This document shows positions 26,442 through 36,077 of a stretch of DNA of 64,000 bases, one piece after another. The stretch is taken from assembly GCA_947469285.1 (NCBI GenBank), contig CANIOW010000001.1:1-64000 (forward strand). The letters run 5' to 3'. Both the position numbers and the translations under genes were made by a program. Numbering within the stretch: the first letter of the stretch is position 1; each line of letters begins with the position of its first letter. The notes below the pieces were generated by a model. That model ran no database searches, was not told where the DNA came from, and saw only the letters and a list, made by a program, of their open reading frames with translations. This DNA is from Gammaproteobacteria bacterium. Lineage in GTDB: Bacteria > Pseudomonadota > Gammaproteobacteria > Steroidobacterales > Steroidobacteraceae.

Positions 26442-28286
26442 ATGACTCTGTTGCGACTTCAAGACGCCACCCTCGCCTTTGGCCTGCGGCCTCTGCTGGA
26501 CCACTCCATGCTAGAGGTGGCAGCGGGTGAGCGAGTCTGTTTGCTGGGCCGTAATGGCGAGGGCAAAAGCTCGTTGCTGCGGGTGTTTGCCGGTGAGCAA
26601 CCTTTGGACAGTGGGCTGGCTTGGCGTGCGCCTGGAATCCGGGTGGCTTTACTGCAGCAAGATGCCCTGACGGAGGACACTCGAACCGTCGCTGAGGTGG
26701 TTCGTGATGGGCTGGACGCCCATGATCCTGGCGCTGCTGAAGAGTGGCAGATCGAGCGTCGCGTCGGCGAGGTGCTTGAGCGCCTAGGACTGGACGGTGA
26801 GGCGCGCTTGACCGACCTGTCTGGCGGCTGGCGGCGGCGTGCTTTGCTGGCGCGTGCGTTGGCGGCGGACCCTCAGGTCTTGTTGCTGGATGAGCCAACC
26901 AACCATCTCGATGTGGATGCCATCCTGTGGCTTGAAAAGTTCCTAGAAGGGTTCCGTGGAGCCGTGCTGTTTGTCAGCCATGACCGCGCGTTCATCCGGC
27001 GGGTTGCCACCAGAATTGTTGAGCTGGATCGAGGACGTCTGACGGGTTGGCCTGGCACCTACGATGCGTACCTGGTGCGTAAGGCAGAGGCCCTGCGAGT
27101 TGAGGCGGACCAATCGGCGCTGTTCGATAAACGGCTGGCGCAGGAAGAGGTATGGATCCGTAAAGGCGTTGAGGCGCGCCGGACGCGTAACGAAGGCCGC
27201 GTACGCGCTTTGTATGCCTTGCGCGAAGAGCACCGCCAGCGACGCGACCGCGGTGCAACTGCACGCCTGCAAGTGCAACAGGCGGAGGCGTCTGGCAAGC
27301 TGGTGTTTGAAGTGGAAAACCTCACTCACGGCTTTGCCGGTGAGCCGCTAATTCGTGATTTGTCCTTGCGTGTGATGCGTGGCGACCGTCTCGCGTTGCT
27401 TGGGCCGAATGGCGTTGGTAAGACCACGTTTCTGCGCTTGTTGCTTGGGCAGATGGAGCCGAATGCAGGCACGGTCCGACAGGGCACCAAGCTGGAAGTG
27501 GCCTACTTCGATCAGCAACGCGCGCAGCTTGATCCAAATGCCACGGTGATGGAAAACGTTACCGGCGGTGGTGAGACGGTGATTATTGGGGGTCAGCGGC
27601 GCCATGTTTCTGGTTGGCTGCAGGACTTTCTGTTTCCGCCAGAGCGACTGAATTCACCCGTGTCCATGCTGTCAGGAGGTGAGCGCAACCGCCTGCTGCT
27701 GGCACGGTTATTCGCTCAGCCAGCCAACCTGCTGGTGATGGACGAGCCGACCAACGATCTGGATGTGGAAACACTCGAGTTGCTCGAAGAACGCATCGCA
27801 GATTTTTCCGGCACTTTGCTGCTGGTGAGCCATGATCGAGAATTTGTCGATCGGGTGGCGACCAGCGTGCTGGCTTTTGAAGGTGCTGGCAGCGCTCGCG
27901 AATACGTGGGAGGCTTTTCGGACTGGCTACGGCAGCGGCCCGTTTCGGGTGCGCGCACCAGTGTTGCCGGCATCGCCGGTCAGATGGTGGAGGGCGGTGC
28001 TGCGGCTCTAACGTCAGCCAGCCCCGCGTCAGCGCCGCCGCTGCTGCGCAAGCGCAAACTGTCTTATAAAGATCAGCGCGACTTGGAGCTGTTGCCGACG
28101 CGTATTGCCAGCTTGGAAGAGGAACAGACGCAACTGCAGGCACAGATGCAGACGCCGGCCTTTTACGCCGCGCCCCGTGAGGAAACCGCCGTGGTATTGG
28201 CGCGGGCGCAGGCGCTCGCCGCAGAGTTGTTCAAAGCCTACGAACGCTGGGAAGCCCTGGAGGCGCTGGCGGCGGGGCCGGCCTGA
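26442..28286 (+). CDS. uup: ABC-F ATPase Uup
   Basis: 614 residues with two ABC domains and no membrane segments. Domain 1: Walker A LLGRNGEGKSSLL, signature LSGGWRRR, Walker B LLLDEPTNHLD. Domain 2: LLGPNGVGKTTFL, LSGGERNR, LVMDEPTNDLD. The C-terminus is a charged coiled coil (KLSYKDQRDLELLPTRIASLEEEQ), which marks Uup among ABC-F proteins and binds DNA in E. coli. Uup is linked to ribosome function and to limiting precise excision of transposons. It stands alone on the plus strand; its last 49 bases overlap the end of a convergent small membrane-protein gene. Confidence 0.93.
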   Translation: MTLLRLQDATLAFGLRPLLDHSMLEVAAGERVCLLGRNGEGKSSLLRVFAGEQPLDSGLAWRAPGIRVALLQQDALTEDTRTVAEVVRDGLDAHDPGAAEEWQIERRVGEVLERLGLDGEARLTDLSGGWRRRALLARALAADPQVLLLDEPTNHLDVDAILWLEKFLEGFRGAVLFVSHDRAFIRRVATRIVELDRGRLTGWPGTYDAYLVRKAEALRVEADQSALFDKRLAQEEVWIRKGVEARRTRNEGRVRALYALREEHRQRRDRGATARLQVQQAEASGKLVFEVENLTHGFAGEPLIRDLSLRVMRGDRLALLGPNGVGKTTFLRLLLGQMEPNAGTVRQGTKLEVAYFDQQRAQLDPNATVMENVTGGGETVIIGGQRRHVSGWLQDFLFPPERLNSPVSMLSGGERNRLLLARLFAQPANLLVMDEPTNDLDVETLELLEERIADFSGTLLLVSHDREFVDRVATSVLAFEGAGSAREYVGGFSDWLRQRPVSGARTSVAGIAGQMVEGGAAALTSASPASAPPLLRKRKLSYKDQRDLELLPTRIASLEEEQTQLQAQMQTPAFYAAPREETAVVLARAQALAAELFKAYERWEALEALAAGPA

Positions 28287-28450
28287 TCACGGCGGACATA
28301 ACGCACTGTCAGCCAGATAAACAGGCTGATGACCGTGATGAGGCTGGTCAGTAAGACGGCCAGCCACCAGTGGAAACGCCACGCCTCAACGATGGCCCAA
28401 AGCACGCCCACGGGCGTGGTGATCAGTAGCATGGGGCGGGCGATTTTCAT
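28238..28450 (-). CDS. Small two-helix membrane protein coupled to a histidine kinase gene
   Basis: 70 residues with two predicted helices (about 4-20 and 27-50: LLITTPVGVLWAIVEAW, LAVLLTSLITVISLFIWLTV) and a basic tail RYVRRDQ. No family is recognised. Its ATG (28450) overlaps the TGA of the upstream histidine kinase as ATGA, so the two are translationally coupled. Its 3' end overlaps uup on the other strand by 49 bases. It could modulate the kinase at the membrane, as the kinase itself has no membrane helix; that is inference. Confidence 0.65.
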   Translation of the reverse strand: MKIARPMLLITTPVGVLWAIVEAWRFHWWLAVLLTSLITVISLFIWLTVRYVRRDQAGPAASASRASQRS

Positions 28451-29907
28451 CCGTGACGCTGCTCGTGAAGGCGGGTGGCTGCATATTGGCGCAGATTGAG
28501 CGACAAGAGTACACGTGTTCCCCGGCGCTCGCTCAGCGGTTGTATCGCGAGAAACTCCAGTTCTGCGCCGATTATTTGTGCGCGGTAACGCATGAGGTGT
28601 AGTCCAAGGCTGGTGGTGCCTGTGGCTGGTGATTCTGTGGCCGCCAGCCCTCGTCCGTCATCAACAACTTCAATCTGCAGTGTGTCTGCGTTGCCCCGTA
28701 GTCGTACTAGTACCTGAGTGGCATCGGCATGTTTGACGGCATTGCTCAGCGCTTCTTGTGTGATGCGAAATAGATGCACAGCCGTTTCTTCGTCAATATT
28801 GATCGGAAATTCGCCTTCGACTTCTAGCCGGCTGAGCGGTTGTGGCAGCGAACGAAACTGCCGAACCAGCGCTTCGAGGGCCAAGGGGAGTCCACCTTGG
28901 GCCAGCTCTACCGGGCACAGGCCGCGCGCCAGTGTACGTACGTTATCTAGTGCTGAACGTTGCAGTTGGTGCAGTTGCTCAATGCGCTCGACCAGTTCTG
29001 GGGCAGCATTGGCGATGTCCCGTTTTAGCGCCGCCATCATCATCAGAATGCCGCTCAGTTGCTGCCCGATATCATCGTGTAGGTCGCTACCGATACGCTG
29101 TTGTTCGCGGCTGCTAATGTCTAGCAATTCACGTTCCAGTTGTTTCTGTCGAGTGACATCACGGCTGATCGAGACCAGGCCTGTGACATGGTCACTATAG
29201 GGCTCGCGGAGCAAGGCTTTGGTGGTCACTCGCCATTGCAGGCTACCGTCCCGTTGTCGGTCAGCGCGTTCGCGAAAAACCTGTGTGACATCGCCCAGCT
29301 GCAAGGCGGCATCGGCCGCGGCTTCCTCCATCAGCGCCGGTGGTAAAGACAACTCAGTCAAGGTCCTGCCGATGGCCTCCGTGAGTGTGAAATGTGCCTG
29401 CCGTAATAAAGCTGGGTTTGCCATGGTAAGTCGTCCGCGTTCATCCACAGCGTAGATGGCGTCGGGAATGGAGTTCAGTAGAGTGCGTAGCAGTCTTTGT
29501 TGCCCCTCGATGGTGCGTTCGGCGAGCTCCTGTTCTTGCCGTGCCCATGTTTCTGCAAGCGCGCGGCGCACGGCTGGGCCGAGACGCTGCAGGTGATTTT
29601 TCAGCACGTAGTCAGTGGCGCCGCTCATGAGGGCGTTGATGGTTTGTGCTTCACCCGGAGAGCTGGAGACGAAAATGAACGGTACGTGGAGCGAACGTAG
29701 CCGCAGTAAGTCGAGGGCGTCTAGGCCGGCGAGATGGGTGATGGCGCTATCAGAGAGCACCAGCGCCGGTAGTTCGCTATCAAGTGCGGCCATGAAGGCG
29801 GCGCGATCCTGAAGTACCACCCATTCAAGGTCCGGCTGCGTGTGCAGCAATTCGCGGCGGATACGCTCTGCGTCCGCAAGGTTCGTCTCCAGGTGGAAAA
29901 CGCGCAT
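28447..29907 (-). CDS. Hybrid histidine kinase: receiver-like, PAS, HisKA_3, HATPase
   Basis: 486 residues from ATG 29907; the frame extends far upstream to 30369 but that part is antisense to the XdhC-family gene and has no domain. Residues 1-118 are receiver-like (candidate phospho-Asp D53 in LVLSDSA, Lys103 in GATDYVLKN), but the usual N-terminal acidic pair is absent (MRVFHLETN). A PAS domain (about 135-255) ends with LVSISRDVTRQK. HisKA_3 holds QQRIGSDLHDDIGQQLSGI (H277), followed by FRITQEALSNAVKHA and VVDDGRGL of the ATPase. This is the NarX/UhpB/DegS-type class that phosphorylates NarL-type regulators. No response regulator lies next to it. No membrane helix, so a cytosolic or partner-held sensor. 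Confidence 0.88.
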   Translation of the reverse strand: MRVFHLETNLADAERIRRELLHTQPDLEWVVLQDRAAFMAALDSELPALVLSDSAITHLAGLDALDLLRLRSLHVPFIFVSSSPGEAQTINALMSGATDYVLKNHLQRLGPAVRRALAETWARQEQELAERTIEGQQRLLRTLLNSIPDAIYAVDERGRLTMANPALLRQAHFTLTEAIGRTLTELSLPPALMEEAAADAALQLGDVTQVFRERADRQRDGSLQWRVTTKALLREPYSDHVTGLVSISRDVTRQKQLERELLDISSREQQRIGSDLHDDIGQQLSGILMMMAALKRDIANAAPELVERIEQLHQLQRSALDNVRTLARGLCPVELAQGGLPLALEALVRQFRSLPQPLSRLEVEGEFPINIDEETAVHLFRITQEALSNAVKHADATQVLVRLRGNADTLQIEVVDDGRGLAATESPATGTTSLGLHLMRYRAQIIGAELEFLAIQPLSERRGTRVLLSLNLRQYAATRLHEQRHG

Positions 29908-30006
29908 TTTGGGGCTCCGTCCGCTGGGAAGGTAGTCGCCGCAGTCTAAGGTAATTTTCGGTGGGCTACGTCTATACTGAGTGTCTGAAACGTGGGGTTC
30001 TTGTTC

Positions 30007-31059
30007 ATGAGTACGGCTATAGCGATGGCGTTTGGCGCCGGCGCAGCGCGCCGGCCGCCGTTCCTGCGTCGCGATGTGGCAGCCCTTTCTACCAGCCTGC
30101 AGGCAGCTGGCGACGTCGGTTGTCTTGCGGTGGTTACTGGCGCCGAGGGATCGACCTATTCCAAGCCCGGTGGGCTGATGCTGTTTGCGGTGGATGGCAG
30201 GCAAGCGGGTCTGTTGAGTGGCGGTTGTCTGGAGACTGATCTGGCCGAGCGAGCAGCGCGTGTGATGCGCACCGGCGTGGCCGAGGTGGTGCATTACGAC
30301 GCCCGTGATGTTGAACAGGATGTGCTTTTCGGTTTGGCGTTGGGCTGTGAGGGTGTGTTGCGTATCCACCTGTTGCCGGTGGGGTTGGCACAGGGTTTCG
30401 AGCCACTGTGCAGCTTGCAGCGCGCCGCCAGTCGCGGCGAGAGCTGCCGGTGGGGGCTGGTCACCCGCGGCCAGCGGAGCGGTACGGTGCTGCTGGCACC
30501 GGCCCCTGGTCTGGCGGCAGCGGGCTGGTCATTGCCCGGCGGCCATGCGGCGCTGGTGGCAGACCCATTAGCAGATGAGGAGCAGTTGTGGCTGCGGATG
30601 GCCCCGCCACCGCATTTACTCTTGTGTGGCGCCGGCGCAGAAGCGCCGGCTTTGGCCACGGGTGCACTGGCCCTTGGCTGGGAGGTGACAGTTCTGGATC
30701 ATCGCTCGGCCTGGGCGGACCCGGCCCGTTTTCCGGCCGGCGTGGCGGTGCGCTGCCACGATCCGCGGGGAGTGAGCAGCTCCGTGCTGGTCGCGGAAGT
30801 GGCCGTGGTCATGGCGCATCATCTTGAAGTGGATGCGGCTTGGCTGGCGGCTTTGGCTGCAACGGGCACGCCTTGGATCGGTTTATTGGGTCCGCCCGCC
30901 CGTCGGGCGCGGTTATTGGATCGTCTCGGCCGGCAAGCGTCCACACTGGCCGGCCGCTTGCAGGGTCCGGTGGGCTTGCCGATTGGTGCGCGCACGCCGG
31001 AGGAAATTGCCTTGTCCATTTTGGCGGCCGCACAACAGGCGGTGGCGGCACTAGCGTGA
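30007..31059 (+). CDS. XdhC/CoxI-family protein
   Basis: 350 residues from ATG 30007 (a GTG at 29992 adds five residues). The N-terminal XdhC_CoxI domain shows LAVVTGAEGSTYSKPGGLMLF, LLSGGCLETDLAERA and ALGCEGVLRIHL. The C-terminal Rossmann domain has PHLLLCGAGAEAPALATGAL, WEVTVLDHR and TPWIGLLGPPARRARLLDRL. XdhC proteins bind and sulfurate molybdenum cofactor before insertion into xanthine dehydrogenase-type enzymes. No molybdenum hydroxylase or moa/mob gene is seen here. It is followed by a 2OG oxygenase gene and the cys genes on the same strand. Its partner enzyme must be elsewhere, or its role differs. Confidence 0.88.
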   Translation: MSTAIAMAFGAGAARRPPFLRRDVAALSTSLQAAGDVGCLAVVTGAEGSTYSKPGGLMLFAVDGRQAGLLSGGCLETDLAERAARVMRTGVAEVVHYDARDVEQDVLFGLALGCEGVLRIHLLPVGLAQGFEPLCSLQRAASRGESCRWGLVTRGQRSGTVLLAPAPGLAAAGWSLPGGHAALVADPLADEEQLWLRMAPPPHLLLCGAGAEAPALATGALALGWEVTVLDHRSAWADPARFPAGVAVRCHDPRGVSSSVLVAEVAVVMAHHLEVDAAWLAALAATGTPWIGLLGPPARRARLLDRLGRQASTLAGRLQGPVGLPIGARTPEEIALSILAAAQQAVAALA

Positions 31060-31103
31060 ATGCGGCTTTGAAAATCAGCGCGCCTGACCTTGGAGATAAC
31101 TAA

Positions 31104-31721
31104 ATGTCCGTGCAGACCTTGTTTCCGACGCTGATTTGGCATGCGCCATTGATGCGCTCGCGCGGTGAGCCGCTACGGCAGCGGTTATTACACGAATGTT
31201 TGCACCTGCCCGGAGATGACCTGGCCGGCCAGCGCTGGTCGGCCAAGAACTACCCGGGGGGGTATACCTCGTATGGGTCTGTCTGCCGCCTGCAAACGGT
31301 GTCGCCAACCTTCGCGGAACTGGAGCGGCGTCTGCGCCGCCATGTGGATGCCTATGCCGTGGCCCTGCAGTGGGCCTTGGGCGACCGCGCGCTGGTACTG
31401 ACCGATTGTTGGGTGAATATCATGCCGCCGGGGGTGGTGCACAGCTTGCACCTGCACCCACAGTCCGTCATTAGCGGCACGTATTACGTGCGCACACCAC
31501 CGCGGGCATCGGCATTGAAGCTCGAGGACCCGCGTCTGGATCGGTTCATGGCCGCGCCGCCGCGTCGGGCGGATGCGGATCGTGAACATCGTTCCTGGGT
31601 CGCCCTGCCAGCCCGTGCCGGCGAGGTGGTGTTATTCGAGAGCTGGTTGCGCCATGAGGTGCCGCCCAATTCGGCAGCCAGCGAGCGTATTAGCATCAGT
31701 TTTAACTACGCTTGGACCTGA
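31104..31721 (+). CDS. Putative 2OG-Fe(II) oxygenase (TIGR02466-like)
   Basis: 205 residues. The pattern FPTLIWHAPL at the start, WVNIMPPGVVHSLHLHPQSVISGTYYV in the middle and GEVVLFESWLRHEVPPN ... RISISFNYAW at the end fits the family of putative 2-oxoglutarate/iron oxygenases known as TIGR02466. The likely iron ligands are in HSLHLHP and in the late LRH segment. Members are of unknown substrate. It lies 44 bases after the XdhC-family gene and 98 bases before cysJ; the palindrome in that gap suggests that cysJ has its own promoter. Confidence 0.8.
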   Translation: MSVQTLFPTLIWHAPLMRSRGEPLRQRLLHECLHLPGDDLAGQRWSAKNYPGGYTSYGSVCRLQTVSPTFAELERRLRRHVDAYAVALQWALGDRALVLTDCWVNIMPPGVVHSLHLHPQSVISGTYYVRTPPRASALKLEDPRLDRFMAAPPRRADADREHRSWVALPARAGEVVLFESWLRHEVPPNSAASERISISFNYAWT

Positions 31722-31732
31722 CTTCGGAGCCG

Positions 31733-31779
31733 GTTTTGTCCTAGACGGACGCCTCGTTATGGATCCATAACGACAAAAC
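31733..31779. promoter_or_regulatory. Nested palindromes upstream of cysJ
   Basis: A perfect 18-base palindrome, CGTTATGGATCCATAACG (31755-31772), lies 47 bases before the cysJ start. It is enclosed by an outer inverted repeat, GTTTTGTC (31733-31740) and GACAAAAC (31772-31779). With no loop in the inner palindrome and no T-tract, a protein-binding site is more likely than a terminator. A LysR-type sulfur regulator such as CysB is a reasonable candidate by context. Confidence 0.5.
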
Positions 31780-31819
31780 GCTTTCACCCGCCCCAGTCGG
31801 GCTCTAGCATGCCCAGCTT

Positions 31820-33634
31820 ATGTCTGAGAATCCTGCCCCGGCGGCGACGCCGTTAGACCCCGAATCCCGCCAATTGCTTGAGCAGTTGGCGGCCCGCCTG
31901 CCACCGTCCGCACTGTGGTGGGCTTCTGGCTATCTGGCCGCCCGGGCCCAAGGAGTCCAAGGGGCGGCTCAGGGAGGGGCCGGCAGCGGCGTGGTAGCAG
32001 CGCTCGCGGGTAATACAGTGCTGGTCCTCACCGCCTCGCAGACGGGCAATGCCCGCCGCTTGGGCGAACGGCTGCGCGAACGACTCGCTACGGCCGGTCA
32101 TGCTGTGCGTCTGGTCTCGGCCGCCGATGTCACCGGCAAACAGCTCGCGGCAGCGACCACGCTGTTGGCCGTAGCGAGCACACAGGGCGAAGGGGATCCA
32201 CCCGACGAGGCCCGTGGTTTGTGGGAGTTGTTGAGCGGCCGCAAGGCGCCTAAATTCCAACAGACCCCCTTTGCTATCTTTGGATTGGGTGATTCGAGCT
32301 ATCCCAAGTTTTGCGAGGCCGGGCATTTCCTCGACGAACGGTTCGCCGCTTTGGGTGGCACGCGCCTGCTGGCGCGGGTGGATGCCGATGTGGAATATGC
32401 CGATGAGGCCGAAGCTTGGCTGGACGCGGTACTCGCGGCGGTGCCGGCACCGGTGGCAGCGATGGCGCCAGTGGCGAGCGAGCCGTGGCCGTCGGCCGCT
32501 GGCGGTTTTGCACCCGTCACCGTGCGTCAGGCAGAACGGGATACGCCGCGTGAAGTGCCGGTGCTCACGGCGCAGCCGATTGTCGCAAAAGCAGCGGGTC
32601 GCGCGGTACTGCACTACGAGCTCGAAGGCGGCCCTGACTTCGCCTATGAGCCTGGCGATTCGCTAGGGATTTGGCCACTCAACCCGCCGGTGGTGGTGGC
32701 GCGGGTTAAGGCGCAGCTGGCCGATGCGCCGTCGCTGGTGACCCGCGGGAAACTCGAACGACCGCTCGAAGAGTGGCTGACCGAACACCTGGAGATTACG
32801 CGGGTGGCGCGTCCGTTTCTCGAGGCGCAGGCCGCCCGTTCTGGTGCGGCGGAGCTGCAGGCGCTGCTCGCCAAGACTCCGGAAGCGGCAGTGCGTTTGC
32901 AGTCCTTCATGGCCGGCGTGAACGTGGCAGCGGTGCTCGAGCAGTTTCCGGTGGCGGCGGGGCAGGCATGGCGTGCAGCGGAGCTGTTCGCCGTGTTGCG
33001 CCCGTTAGCGCCGCGACTGTATTCCATTGCCTCCAGCCGCAAGGCGGTGGGTGATGAAGTGCATCTGACGGTGGCTGAGGTCGAGGCTGGCGCAGCCTCA
33101 ACACATCTATGGCGTCGGGGAACTGACGGCGGTGTGGTGCGTGCTTACATTGAGCGGAACGAGCATTTCCGTCTGCCTGCCGATACCTCCCGCGATGTGA
33201 TCATGATTGGGCCGGGGACTGGCGTGGCGCCGTTCCGTGCCTTTGTGCAAGACCGTGCCGAAACTGGCGCGAATGGCCGCCATTGGCTGTTTTTCGGCGC
33301 GCGCCATTTTGATAGCGAGTTTCTGTATCAGCTGGAATGGCAGCAGGCACTGAAGGACGGTCGCTTGAACCGTTTGGATCTGGCGTTCTCACGGGACCAG
33401 CCCACGAAGATTTATGTGCAGCAGCGGCTGCGCGAACGCGCGGCTGACCTATGGCAGTGGCTGGAAGGCGGCGCCAGTGTTTATGTGTGTGGCGACGCCA
33501 CGCATATGGCGCCCGATGTGCATGCTGCCTTGCTTGAGGTCGCACAGTCCGCCGGCGGGCTGGATGCCGCGGCCGCAGAAATCTGGCTGTCGGGTTTGGC
33601 GACGAGTAAGCGCTATCTGCGCGATGTTTACTGA
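31820..33634 (+). CDS. cysJ: Sulfite reductase (NADPH) flavoprotein alpha subunit
   Basis: 604 residues, the usual CysJ length. An N-terminal flavodoxin domain (about 70-210) binds FMN: VLTASQTGNARRLGE, ASTQGEGDPPDEARG and FGLGDSSYPKFCEAG. Then come a FAD/NADPH reductase core: LEGGPDFAYEPGDSLGIWPLN, PRLYSIASS (FAD), MIGPGTGVAPFRAF (NADPH), VYVCGDATHMAPDV and the C-terminal KRYLRDVY. It passes electrons from NADPH to the siroheme subunit CysI for reduction of sulfite to sulfide. The next gene starts 11 bases later, with cysJ's stop overlapping the cysI ribosome site. The complex is cytosolic. Confidence 0.96.
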   Translation: MSENPAPAATPLDPESRQLLEQLAARLPPSALWWASGYLAARAQGVQGAAQGGAGSGVVAALAGNTVLVLTASQTGNARRLGERLRERLATAGHAVRLVSAADVTGKQLAAATTLLAVASTQGEGDPPDEARGLWELLSGRKAPKFQQTPFAIFGLGDSSYPKFCEAGHFLDERFAALGGTRLLARVDADVEYADEAEAWLDAVLAAVPAPVAAMAPVASEPWPSAAGGFAPVTVRQAERDTPREVPVLTAQPIVAKAAGRAVLHYELEGGPDFAYEPGDSLGIWPLNPPVVVARVKAQLADAPSLVTRGKLERPLEEWLTEHLEITRVARPFLEAQAARSGAAELQALLAKTPEAAVRLQSFMAGVNVAAVLEQFPVAAGQAWRAAELFAVLRPLAPRLYSIASSRKAVGDEVHLTVAEVEAGAASTHLWRRGTDGGVVRAYIERNEHFRLPADTSRDVIMIGPGTGVAPFRAFVQDRAETGANGRHWLFFGARHFDSEFLYQLEWQQALKDGRLNRLDLAFSRDQPTKIYVQQRLRERAADLWQWLEGGASVYVCGDATHMAPDVHAALLEVAQSAGGLDAAAAEIWLSGLATSKRYLRDVY

Positions 33635-33645
33635 AGGAATATACC

Positions 33646-35319
33646 GTGGCTGAACTCTCTCCGGTCGAAGGCATCAAAACCCGTAGCCGCGGTTTGCGTG
33701 GAACGCTGGTGGAGAGCTTGGCGGACCCCGTCACCGGCGCGATTGCCGATGACGACACGCAACTCATTAAGTTCCATGGCAGCTACCAGCAGGACGATCG
33801 GGACCTGCGCGAGGAACGCCGGCAGCAAAAACTGGAGCCGGCCTACAGTTTTATGATCCGTACCCGTTTGCCTGGAGGCGTGGCGACGCCCGCACAGTGG
33901 CTGGCGCTAGATGCGCTGACCCGTGAATTCGGCAATGGCACGTTGAAACTCACCACACGGCAGGCCTTCCAAGTGCACGGGGTGGTCAAGCGCCATCTCA
34001 AAGACGCCTTCCAGGCGCTGAATCAGGTGGCCATCGACTGCATTGCTGCTTGTGGTGACGTTAATCGTAATGTCATGGCGGGTATGAACCCCGCCGAGAG
34101 CGCTTTGCACGCTGAAGTCCACGCCTATGCGCGTGGCTTGTCGGAACATCTATTGCCCCGCACACACGCTTACCATGAGGTGTGGCTCGACGGTGAGAAG
34201 CTGACTGGCGAGATGGAGCCAGAGCCACTCTACGGTCCCACCTATCTGCCGCGAAAATTCAAAGCAGCGGTGGTGTTGCCGCCGCACAATGATGTCGATA
34301 TCTACACGCAGGACCTGGGTTTTATCGCGATCGTAGAAGGCGGAAACCTCATTGGTTTTAACCTCACGGCAGGTGGTGGCCTGGGTGCCACGCACGGTGA
34401 AGCTGCGACCTTTCCACGCTTGGCGGATTTAATCGGCTTCTTGCCTAAGGAGCGATTGAATGAGGTAGCAGCAGCGGTCATGACGACCCAGCGCGACTTC
34501 GGTGACCGCACTAATCGCAAGCACGCCCGCTTGAAATACACTATCCATGAACTGGGTTTACCGTGGTTCAAGGAAGAACTGGCGCGTCGCCTCGGCGGGC
34601 CGCTGGCCGCGCCAAAGCCCTTCACCTTCACGACCCGCGGCGATCGTTTTGGTTGGGTGGAAGGCATCGATGGACGCTGGCACCTCACTTTACGTGTGCC
34701 TGGAGGCCGGGTCATTGATGGTCCGGAGCAACGCTGGTGCGCTGGCCTTCGGGCTTATGCTGAGCGGAATTTGGGTGAGTTGCGGCTGACGCCGAACCAA
34801 AATATCGTGCTCGCAGACATTCCAGCGAGTGAGAAGGCCGCGGTGAACGCACTCGTGGCGGATTTTGGTCTCGGTATCCACGAGACAGTGACGCGAGTGG
34901 CGCGCGATGCCTTGGCTTGCGTATCGCTACCGACCTGTCCGCTGGCCATGGCAGAGGCCGAACGCTATGTAGTGGCCTTCAGCGCCCGTGTCGATGAATT
35001 GCTGGTACGACACGGCTTGGCGGGCGAGGCTGTGAGTGTGCGTATTACCGGTTGTCCTAATGGCTGCGCGCGGCCCTATGTAGCGGAGATCGGGCTGATC
35101 GGTAAAGCCCCTGGACGCTACAATCTGATGCTTGGTAGCGACGCCTTGGGGGCGCGCTTGAATGTGCTGTATCGCGAGAACATCGACGAGAGCACGATTC
35201 TGGCGGCGCTGGACCCGCTATTCGCAGGCTGGGCCGCCGGACGGCAGGTTGCGGAGAGCTTCGGCGACTGGTGTGTACGCAGCGGTGCAGTGGGTACATC
35301 TTCAGCGGCCAATTCATGA
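33646..35319 (+). CDS. cysI: Sulfite reductase hemoprotein beta subunit
   Basis: 557 residues starting at GTG 33646, with AAGGA eight bases upstream. It shows the two ferredoxin-like/siroheme half-repeats: [46 protein letters not shown] and, at the end, [18 protein letters not shown] plus [19 protein letters not shown]. The cysteines of CVSLPTC and CPNGC hold the 4Fe-4S cluster coupled to siroheme. It performs the six-electron reduction of sulfite. The stop TGA overlaps the cysH ATG (ATGA). Confidence 0.96.
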   Translation: MAELSPVEGIKTRSRGLRGTLVESLADPVTGAIADDDTQLIKFHGSYQQDDRDLREERRQQKLEPAYSFMIRTRLPGGVATPAQWLALDALTREFGNGTLKLTTRQAFQVHGVVKRHLKDAFQALNQVAIDCIAACGDVNRNVMAGMNPAESALHAEVHAYARGLSEHLLPRTHAYHEVWLDGEKLTGEMEPEPLYGPTYLPRKFKAAVVLPPHNDVDIYTQDLGFIAIVEGGNLIGFNLTAGGGLGATHGEAATFPRLADLIGFLPKERLNEVAAAVMTTQRDFGDRTNRKHARLKYTIHELGLPWFKEELARRLGGPLAAPKPFTFTTRGDRFGWVEGIDGRWHLTLRVPGGRVIDGPEQRWCAGLRAYAERNLGELRLTPNQNIVLADIPASEKAAVNALVADFGLGIHETVTRVARDALACVSLPTCPLAMAEAERYVVAFSARVDELLVRHGLAGEAVSVRITGCPNGCARPYVAEIGLIGKAPGRYNLMLGSDALGARLNVLYRENIDESTILAALDPLFAGWAAGRQVAESFGDWCVRSGAVGTSSAANS

Positions 35320-36056
35320 GCACCGCGATGCCGGAGAGTCACACTGTCTGGCTGACTGACGCGGCGGCGCGTGCGGCAGCCTCTGCTAGACTCGAGTCGC
35401 TGGGCGCTGAAGAAAGAGTCGCCTGGGCACTCGAGCATTTGCCGCAGCCACAAGTTTTATCCTCCAGTTTCGGCGCGCAAGCAGCGGTAATGCTGCATTT
35501 ACTGGTCAGTCAGGCGCCGGAGACGCCGGTGGTGGTGGTGGATACAGGCTACTTGTTTCCGGAGACCTACCAGTTCATCGACCAGCTGCAGCAGCGTTTG
35601 CAGTTGCGTTTGCACGTCGCGCGCGCAGAGCATAGCGCCGCGTGGCAGGAAGCGCGCTTTGGTCGTCTGTGGGAGCAGGGAGTGGCGGGCATCGACACCT
35701 ATAACCGCATGAATAAAGTGGAACCGATGCGTCGTCTGTTTGACAGTCTGGGCGCCCGCACCTGGTTTACCGGACTGCGCCGTGATCAGTCGGAGAGCCG
35801 TTCTGGCGTGCCGGTGCTTGGCGTGCAGGAGGGGCGTTTTAAAGTGGCGCCCATCGCTGACTGGACCGATCGCGAAGTTGGTCGCTACCTCAAGCAGCAC
35901 GGTCTGCCCTACCATCCTCTCTGGGATCAGGGCTATGTGTCCATTGGTGACTGGCATACCACCCGTCCGCTGTCAGAGGCGGGGTCCGCAGATGCCACGA
36001 GATTCTTTGGTCTGAAGCGCGAGTGCGGCTTGCACGAGCCCGACTACGCGATCTAG
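35316..36056 (+). CDS. cysH: Phosphoadenylylsulfate (PAPS) reductase
   Basis: 246 residues from ATG 35316, which overlaps the cysI stop. PAPS reductase marks: [16 protein letters not shown] (P-loop-like), [29 protein letters not shown] and the C-terminal [11 protein letters not shown] holding the single catalytic cysteine. The two extra cysteine pairs of APS reductases (CC and CxxC, iron-sulfur) are absent, so PAPS rather than APS is the substrate. It uses thioredoxin to make sulfite for CysJI. The kinase and sulfurylase genes (cysDNC) are not in the window. Confidence 0.96.
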   Translation: MSTAMPESHTVWLTDAAARAAASARLESLGAEERVAWALEHLPQPQVLSSSFGAQAAVMLHLLVSQAPETPVVVVDTGYLFPETYQFIDQLQQRLQLRLHVARAEHSAAWQEARFGRLWEQGVAGIDTYNRMNKVEPMRRLFDSLGARTWFTGLRRDQSESRSGVPVLGVQEGRFKVAPIADWTDREVGRYLKQHGLPYHPLWDQGYVSIGDWHTTRPLSEAGSADATRFFGLKRECGLHEPDYAI

Positions 36057-36077
36057 TCCCCGCAGCGGAGAGTCTTG

